From Ipomoea triloba (lineage: Eukaryota; Streptophyta; Magnoliopsida; Solanales; Convolvulaceae), in contig NC_044919.1 in assembly GCF_003576645.1 (NCBI RefSeq), positions 17,355,955 through 17,419,954 on the forward strand: a stretch of DNA of 64,000 nt. Reading direction: 5' to 3'. Made by a program: the position numbers and the translations under genes. This document shows positions 58,025 through 64,000 of the stretch, piece after piece. The notes beneath the pieces were generated by a model, which was given only the letters and a program-made list of their open reading frames with translations, ran no database searches and had not been told where the DNA came from. Within the stretch, counting starts at the first letter, position 1; every line of letters begins with the position of its first letter.

Positions 58025-59956
58025 AAAACAATTTGTTGATTGAATGTTCCTTGAGTCCCATTTGAAAACATTAGGTTCCCTATGCATGGGGTTCCTCCGC
58101 CTTTATTTTTCTTTACTCTCATGCGTTTTATTGCTTTTTAGTTTGAATGCTTTTACTATTAGACAATTTCAATATTTGCATTTTGAATTCTTAGCTTCTT
58201 AATACTCTTTACTTGAAGGATTTTAGTATGTTCTAAGATAGACTATGTTTGATGTTCCTTTTAGCTTGATGTTATTTTTCTTTTGCATTTGAGTCGGGCT
58301 AAACACGTTAAACGTAGCGCTCTTGGGAGGCACCCCAAGCTTTATAAAAAAAAAGGAGAGAAAAGGGTAGAAAAATCGAAAAAAATAGAGAGAAGGAAGA
58401 GGAGTAGCTTCCCACTCCATTGCATCTTGAATGTTTACATGCTAACATTTTTCTTGTGGCATTGATGACGGAGGCAACTCATTGTTCAAAGCTAAAGTGT
58501 GGAAAAGAAAGGGATGCTTACTTGGTTGTAACCTCTTATCCCTTTTTACATTTAAATGCCCCGTTTTCAATTTTAAAGTGTGGAAATATTTGGTAGTTTT
58601 GCATGTCACTTTACACAAATGAGGAGCATGCCATTCTTTATTTCACAAAAGGATTCTTTATTGTAACCCCACACCCATAGACACTTCTAAAGTGTGGAAA
58701 GGGGGTTGTTTTGGTTTGATTGCTTAGTTTTGATAGATCCGTGCTCCTTTAATCCACCTAGTCCTCAAAGCAATATTGAGGATGATGTTTGGTTTAAAGT
58801 GTGGAAAGGACGCACTTTGTGCTTTAAATTGTTTGATTGCTTAAATTGGTTTTATGGTCATGATGAATGGGTGTGCTTGATATTTGGAGAGTGAGTCATT
58901 GTTTATGTTATCTAGGAAGAGCTTTGACTAGTATTCAATTAAATTTTTTATTCTTGGAATATCCTTGAGAAGTTACCTTTTGTACCCATTAAAGTGTTTA
59001 GAACCAAGTAGGGTTACATTCTTGCTTCTTTGCATGATGTTCACCTCTTATTTTGTTAGGAACTTAGTCAAGGATCTCTCGAAGTGGGAGTGTACACTTC
59101 TTAACTTGAGAAAGATAATTGTAAGCAAAGCCCAGAATTAGACTAATCTTGGTAGGGCATGGCGCAAACGGTGAGCCTATTGGTGAGCATAGAGAGAAAA
59201 TCCCTTACACCAAGTAAATGGCAAGAGGGGTTGAATGGTGAAAGTTAAAAAAGACAAAATAAGGCCACTCCTAGAGGTAAGATATGAGGAAAGCCTTCTT
59301 GCTAGGATTTGGGCAACCATTGCACCGTCTTTGAAAAAGCGTAGAGATCTACGTAAAGTCAGTTATCCCAATGACGTAATCCTAGAAGATGATAAAACAA
59401 GAGAGGAGGTGAGCTGCTTCGTTAGGGTTCGGGTACCCATTGCACTGACCTCCAAACAAGCATGGAGATCCATGTGAAGTCGGGTGCCCGATGACGTTAC
59501 CCTAAGATGTGAGAAGAAAGAGTGACCGCCCAAGTCGTTGGTGATGAGTGGTTCATGCCCCTATCCTCACTTATTTTTATGCATAGGGTTTTGGCATTTC
59601 GGTTGGAAGGGTTAGTTGAATTGTGTACATCGTTCCTACTAGTGGGATCGGCTTGAAGGCCCTAGCAAAATGGGAGGTGAACCCAACTTTGGTTTGCATG
59701 CTTGAAAATGGTGCGAGAGATGTGTCCCCGATGCTTACTTTCTATCTTTAAAGGGTTTTTGCTTCCCATGAATATTCCTTGAGTTCTATGGCATCTAGTT
59801 AACGCCCTTTGTAGATAGCATAAGGGATCTCACCCTCTTCGGTATCCTTTGCATTCATTTTTGATTGACCAAGTGTCCAATTGAGTGATCCTAGCTATCT
59901 TTGGCTCTTATATCCTTGTGGTTTGAAATGAGATTTGCTTGAGGACAAGCAAAGTA
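58025..59956 (+). other. 3' noncoding region of the Athila-type element
   Basis: It contains the motif at 58318-58338, at least four AAAGTGTGGAAA words (58494-58805) and a 121-bp tandem duplication (from 59300 and from 59421, with GTGAAGTCGGGTGCCC-like sequence). No coding frame is supported. The purine-rich tract near 59941-59970 leads into the LTR. Confidence 0.55.
59300..59520 (+). repeat. 121-bp tandem duplication, two diverged copies
   Basis: GCTAGGATTTGGGCAACCAT (59300) and GTTAGGGTTCGGGTACCCAT (59421) begin the two copies. Both continue with AGATCYAYGT and a GATGAC block. Confidence 0.75.
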
Positions 59957-60460
59957 AATTGTGGAAACGAAAGATAACTAGGCTAAGGGTCTAAGTTGGT
60001 GTAATTTAGGAATGATTTGGTGTTCTTTTCTGAACTATTTATGGCTTTTCTAAGCTCTAAATGTGTAAATCTAGTGAACGGTCTATTCTTGGCACACTAG
60101 AAATGGTTTTGTAGGTTTCGGAGATGTAAACGTGAAGCATGTAAACTTGGCAAGCAAAACAAAGCGAAGGAGGAAAGACCAAAGGAGCAGACTGGTTGCT
60201 CCCCGCGTGTAAAATGCGTGGGGAAAGTCCAGAGATGATCCACGCTTGTGTCCACGCGTGGACCTGTGCATGGACGAGGCAATCTGGTAAATTAAATGCC
60301 AAGGGCAATTTTTGGGAAGCTATTTAAGGTTTAGTTCAGGAAATTTTACAGAAGAGTTTTTTTAGAAGTTTGATTACACTTTATCTCTTAGAACATTGTA
60401 GAGAGAAGGGAGAGCAAAATCCTAACTAGTAGAGAGAGATTAGTTCATCTTTGATTTCAA
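59957..60460 (+). mobile_element. Truncated Athila 3' LTR, plus orientation
   Basis: AAAGATAACTAGGCTAAGGG corresponds to AAAGATACCTAGGTTACGGG in the minus-strand LTR that follows. It carries CCACGCGTGG (about 60252). It stops near a palindrome CTTTGATTTCAATCAAAG (60451-60468), where sequence in the opposite orientation begins. Confidence 0.6.
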
Positions 60461-61830
60461 TCAAAGAATAAAAGAATGAATGTTGTAGTATCAAAGAATG
60501 TAAGGAATGAGGTTTGAAATCAATTAAAGAATGCTAGGAAATGAATTGCTAGTGGACATGATGCATCATAGTGTGTCTAAGGTCTAGGAGAATTGCCTTG
60601 CAAGATTGGTTATTCTCGGGAGGTTTTTCCAACACCGTTCACCAATAGGTCTACTAGGCTCTCATTAGAGTTCGAATACGTTTTAGGCAATCAAAGAGCT
60701 TAGGGCATTTTCACAAACACCTAGCCTACACCACCTCTCCTACTCACACTTTTTAGGTCTAGAAATAGGAAATCAATGTTGATTGGAGCTATATCAATAC
60801 TAGCAATATCTTGCCCAGTCTTGATGCCTTAGAACATTCAATGAGATGGCCACCCTCATAGAGACCATACAATTCACCAACAATTGACAAGAATAATTCA
60901 TCCAATCATGCAATCCAATCTCCAAATTATAATTGAAGAATTTATACTGTACACTAGCAACCATGCATCCATCATGCATCCATCATGTCTCACTTCACAA
61001 TTCATCCAATCATGCATCCATCATGTCTCACTTCACAATTCAAATCCTATAAAAGAAGTTACCTACTCATGCTTTGGAATTAAAATCAAAATTAACCTAA
61101 TTACACAAATTGAATGTAGCAATTGAAATCAAATTGAAAAGCAAATCAAAGTAGAAACTAGGAATTACCTAATAACTTGCAATTGAAATCCAAAACAAAT
61201 GTCTTCAAAGTTGATCTTTTCCTTACAAGATTGAATTAGAGTAAAGTGTTTTTCTACAAAATCTTCTCTCTACAATCTAGACATGTGCTCTAAGAATGAT
61301 TTACTACTTGCTAACTAATGCCAACTCTAGATCTCTAGATGTCTAAAAGTATCTAACCTAAGCCTTTACATAGCTTCCTCCAATGCACTTAACAACATTT
61401 CGTGCCAAGATTCATTTCTACGAGCATGGATCGCTCATGGAATTTTCACTTAAAGCTCTTCTTTCTTCGTCCCACATCGTGGAGTTGTGGCGTGGAAGTT
61501 TCTGGAAATAAACCACGAACCAATCCACGACGTGGACTTGGACATGGACTCCCTTCCTTATCAGAGAGGGACCCGCGGGGCTTATTTCTTTAAAATTTTA
61601 GAAAAGGTTCAGTTATGCTTCCTCCTTGGTTATTTCCTTGCCAAGCTCATATGCTTTCTCCTTGACTAAAAAAACCTACAAAACCATCTAAAGTGTACCA
61701 AAGGATAGAGCTTTGCAATGATTAGCACATTAGAGCACAAAACACTATAAATTAACCATAAAAGGATACCAAATAACATAATTTCACTCCTCTATTAGAC
61801 CCGTAACCTAGGTATCTTTGGCTCCTATAA
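60461..61830 (-). mobile_element. Truncated Athila LTR, minus orientation, inserted in copia gag
   Basis: On the minus strand it starts TTATAGGAGCCAAAGATACC at 61830 (TG mutated to TT) and contains CCTTAGACACACTATGATGC (about 60570-60590), matching CCTTAGACACACTAGGATGC in the solo LTR at 34859. Its 3' end is lost at the head-to-head join near 60460. Copia gag-protease sequence starts at 61831. Confidence 0.65.
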
Positions 61831-63062
61831 GGTTACACTGGCACTACCTTTACTCGAAACTAAGGTGGATGAACCATCCGCCAGAGTAATTGTAGTAAAG
61901 GAAGAATACTTAGAAAAGATATTTAAATTACATGACATATGGTCACTTGCTCTAGAATCAATGACCCATTGTCTAGACGAGGAGGAAACACAAGCAATAG
62001 GATTACCTGTTTGGACAAATGTGGCTGAGAGAGATGGTAACCTCTTTTGATTGTCTAGAGGTTGTGAGGTAGGCACTTTCAGTTGCTTGAACATAGCTAA
62101 CTCTTCATTTGTCATCACAACTACATTACCTACTGGTTTGGAAACAGAGTTAGCAAACCTTTGTGGTCGGAGTGGTTTTGGACATTGGCTGCATAGATGA
62201 CTGGGTTCTCCACAATTATAGCAAACTCTTTGACCTCCTCCACGCCCTCTACCAAAGCTACCACATCTTAAAAACTGACTCCCGTGGTTACTGGAACCTT
62301 CACCTCCATTATCTCCTTGTGTCATGAAAACATGTTTCTCCGAGACTCCACTCCATGTACCTGATGCATTCTAGACCATAGTGAAAACTTGGTCTATTGA
62401 ATCTAACACTTTATTCTCAAGCAATTGAGATTTCAGGACATCATACTCCTTATCCAACCCCAAAATCCAGCTAAACACATGCAACTGGTCACGTTGCTTT
62501 TTCATTTTATTCGCATCATTCGTGATCGGCATAGCAGCACACAACACTTCACTCATTGTTTTGAAATCATAGAAATAATCCCGGATGTCCCGTCCATTTT
62601 AAGAGGGGTGATAAACATCTTGAGATAATTGATACAATTTCTTCATGTTGTATGTTCCACTAAACTATGTATTTAACAAATCCCAAACATCTTTCACGGT
62701 TTTACAGTGTTGCATAGATAGAATTATTTTCCTATCAATACAATTTATTATAGAGGATAATAAAGTTTTATCATCCCGTTTCCACTCTTGAGCCCTAGCT
62801 TGCTCGGTTAGACATGTTCTAATCAGGTGTTCATCTTTACCCATTCCCCTAAATTAATTTCAATCAAAAACTTCCATTCTCCGAAATTAGACCCATCTAG
62901 TGCAAGCACCACATCAACTAACTTGGATAGGGTTGATACAACATTACAAGTAATATTCCTTGCTTTTACCATAATTAAAAGTAAAGAGACAGACCCGGAA
63001 CACCAAACACCTTCTCGCGTACGCAAATAAACCCGACACAGACCTAGAGAACACTTGAACAC
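61831..63062 (-). pseudogene. Copia gag and partial protease (broken)
   Basis: gag fragments are at 63062-62823 (VVLALDGSNFGEWKFLIEIN), 62556-62371 (KKQRDQLHVFSWILGLDKEYD) and 62325-61831. The zinc knuckle CYNCGEPSHLCSQC is intact (CX2CX4HX4C). The protease site reads VIDSRASDHMS, with Arg where the catalytic Asp-Ser-Gly has Gly, so the enzyme should be dead. Frame breaks lie near 62820-62560 and 62370. Confidence 0.85.
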
Positions 63063-63267
63063 AACATCTCACTCTTTGCCCAGGTCAAACCTCCTCTTCA
63101 CGGCGAGACTTTCGGTGTGGTCGCTGGAAAATCACTCATGCGCCAGTGCGTGATTCAGTGAGCAGACTGTGGCGGTGGCACGTGGCGGCTTCGGTGGCAT
63201 CGCGAAACCTCGGCGAAGCATCGCTGTCCTCTTCCAAGCACCACCCATCTCCTCACAGTCGCCGGTG

Positions 63268-63279
63268 CTCTGATACCAT
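63268..63279 (-). other. Primer binding site (tRNA-iMet type)
   Basis: TGGTATCAGAGC on the minus strand, directly beside the LTR end at 63280. Confidence 0.88.
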
Positions 63280-63453
63280 GTTATACACATACCACTTATC
63301 GTAGGTAATGTATGTGTTTGTATTTACTCTTGTGAAAGTACAATGGAAATTAACCTATTTATACAAGCTAAGGAATGTACAGAACCACACAATTCAAATT
63401 TCAAACTAAGGATTGAGAGTAATACTCTTAACTAGAACAAGTTTTCTCTAACA
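63280..63453 (-). mobile_element. 5' LTR of the copia element, 174 bp
   Basis: On the minus strand it starts TGTTAGAG and ends TATAACA. It contains a TATA box TATAAATAGG (about 63353-63362). The outer boundary is inferred from the TGTTA/TAACA ends because the second LTR is absent. Confidence 0.65.
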
Positions 63454-64000
63454 AAAACATTATTTGCTACCTCTCAAAGGTGTTAGGAGCATTTTCGCTT
63501 AGGTTTCTCAGAATAACGTGAATTCTGACTAATAGTTGAGCACTCAAACTATTAAGTCTCAACGAGCAGAAAAAAAATGGAATAACACAACCGAGAATTT
63601 TTAGAACTTGTGAGCAATTGTTTTAGAGAGGGTTTTTTAAGAGAAATATAGTAAGAGATTAGAGTCCATATGTTTGTACATTCGTAAATCAATTACTCCA
63701 ATCACCATGAATTAATTCAAGTGGTTTACTTTTTCAGTCAATTAATTTGGAGGTGTCTTAGTTAATTTTACTTAAACACAAATTTCACATTTCTTATTCA
63801 CCTTAATTTAGAATATAGGAATATGGTTACATTCATGTTAACTAATCTATGTATAGAATTGAAATTAACATTACATAATCTTCCATGTCTCTATTTGTGG
63901 ATTAACATGTTGCTATAAATTAATTACTAGAATAACGGCTCATGTTAATTAGCAGATTAGCTGTGTTAGAATTTTCAATTGGCTACATTCCTTTTATAAG
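63454..64000. other. Flank with no recognised feature
   Basis: AT-rich. AAAAC at 63454-63458 may be the target duplication of the copia element. No gene is visible. Confidence 0.5.

Larger units (their letters stand above)
52769..60460 (+). mobile_element. Athila-type Ty3/gypsy element, deleted and invaded
   Basis: It contains the gag-protease end (52769-53501), then the motif CTTCTTGGGAGACAACCCGAG (about 53714-53734), which in this lineage lies downstream of coding regions. RT, RNase H and integrase are absent, so pol is deleted. A third reading frame follows (54930-56159), then a copia LTR (to 58024), a second GCTCTTGGGAGGCACCCCAAG motif (58318-58338), a noncoding 3' region, a GAGGACAAGCAAAGT purine stretch (about 59941) and part of the 3' LTR (59957-60460). 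The 5' end is replaced by the LTR at 51415-52768. Confidence 0.75.
61831..63453 (-). mobile_element. 5' end of a Ty1/copia element
   Basis: Read on the minus strand: 5' LTR 63453-63280, primer site 63279-63268, gag, zinc knuckle and the start of protease. It is then cut by the gypsy LTR at 61830. The rest of pol is not in the window. Confidence 0.85.

Overview
This is plant nuclear DNA, almost certainly from a flowering plant and probably a eudicot. The evidence is two spliced genes with plant-specific products, Ty1/copia and Ty3/gypsy retrotransposons with tRNA-Met primer sites, a Cassandra-like TRIM carrying a 5S-rRNA-derived segment, Stowaway and Mutator-like MITEs, a CACTA end, and many tRNA-derived SINEs. 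The sequence alone does not fix the species. Two 25-base N gaps and a single N at 47644 show a draft assembly, and the single N joins two identical 1,553-bp blocks, very likely a false duplication.

Only two protein genes look functional, both on the minus strand. One (17569-19611, two exons) encodes a secreted GPI-anchored protein of the At5g19230/At5g19250 type, with a signal peptide in exon 1 and a TATA box upstream. The other (40410-41900, two exons) encodes a 142-residue plant protein of unknown function with an acidic N-terminal motif and a KGTGVFIP motif. A third possible locus (49536-51304) is a two-exon frame of 318 codons with three internal stops and no frameshift; I do not recognise it.

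Layout: 1-6379 is the 5' part of a minus-strand gypsy element with a ~3.25-kb LTR, inserted into the gag gene of a decayed plus-strand copia element (6380-10260). 10264-11880 is the 3' end of another copia element. 12.8-16.1 kb is a nest of MITEs, a partial gypsy LTR and an array-bearing TIR element. 17.5-19.7 kb is the GPI-protein gene. 19.9-22 kb holds a Stowaway MITE, SINEs and a second array-bearing TIR element. 22.2-24.2 kb is a gypsy pol relic. 24790-29158 is a complete minus-strand copia element with matching 114-bp LTRs and a 5-bp target duplication. 29.2-31.7 kb is intergenic with an unusual C(T)20 minisatellite. 31711-39970 is a plus-strand copia element split by a long-inverted-repeat element and by a solo gypsy LTR. 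40.4-41.9 kb is the second gene. 43037-43953 is the Cassandra-like element with a third array-bearing TIR element inside it. 46091-49197 is the duplicated block. 51.4-61.8 kb is an Athila-type gypsy element invaded by two copia LTRs and ending in a head-to-head LTR fusion. 61831-63453 is the 5' end of a further copia element.

The most novel signal is a family of TIR elements (14039-16089, 21381-21947, 43345-43690, plus a relic near 12.8 kb). They have 9-10-bp target duplications, near-palindromic TGGACC/GGTCCA modules repeated 24 bp apart in the termini, and internal minisatellite arrays. A second recurring theme is decay by nonsense changes compatible with C-to-T transition and without frameshifts.
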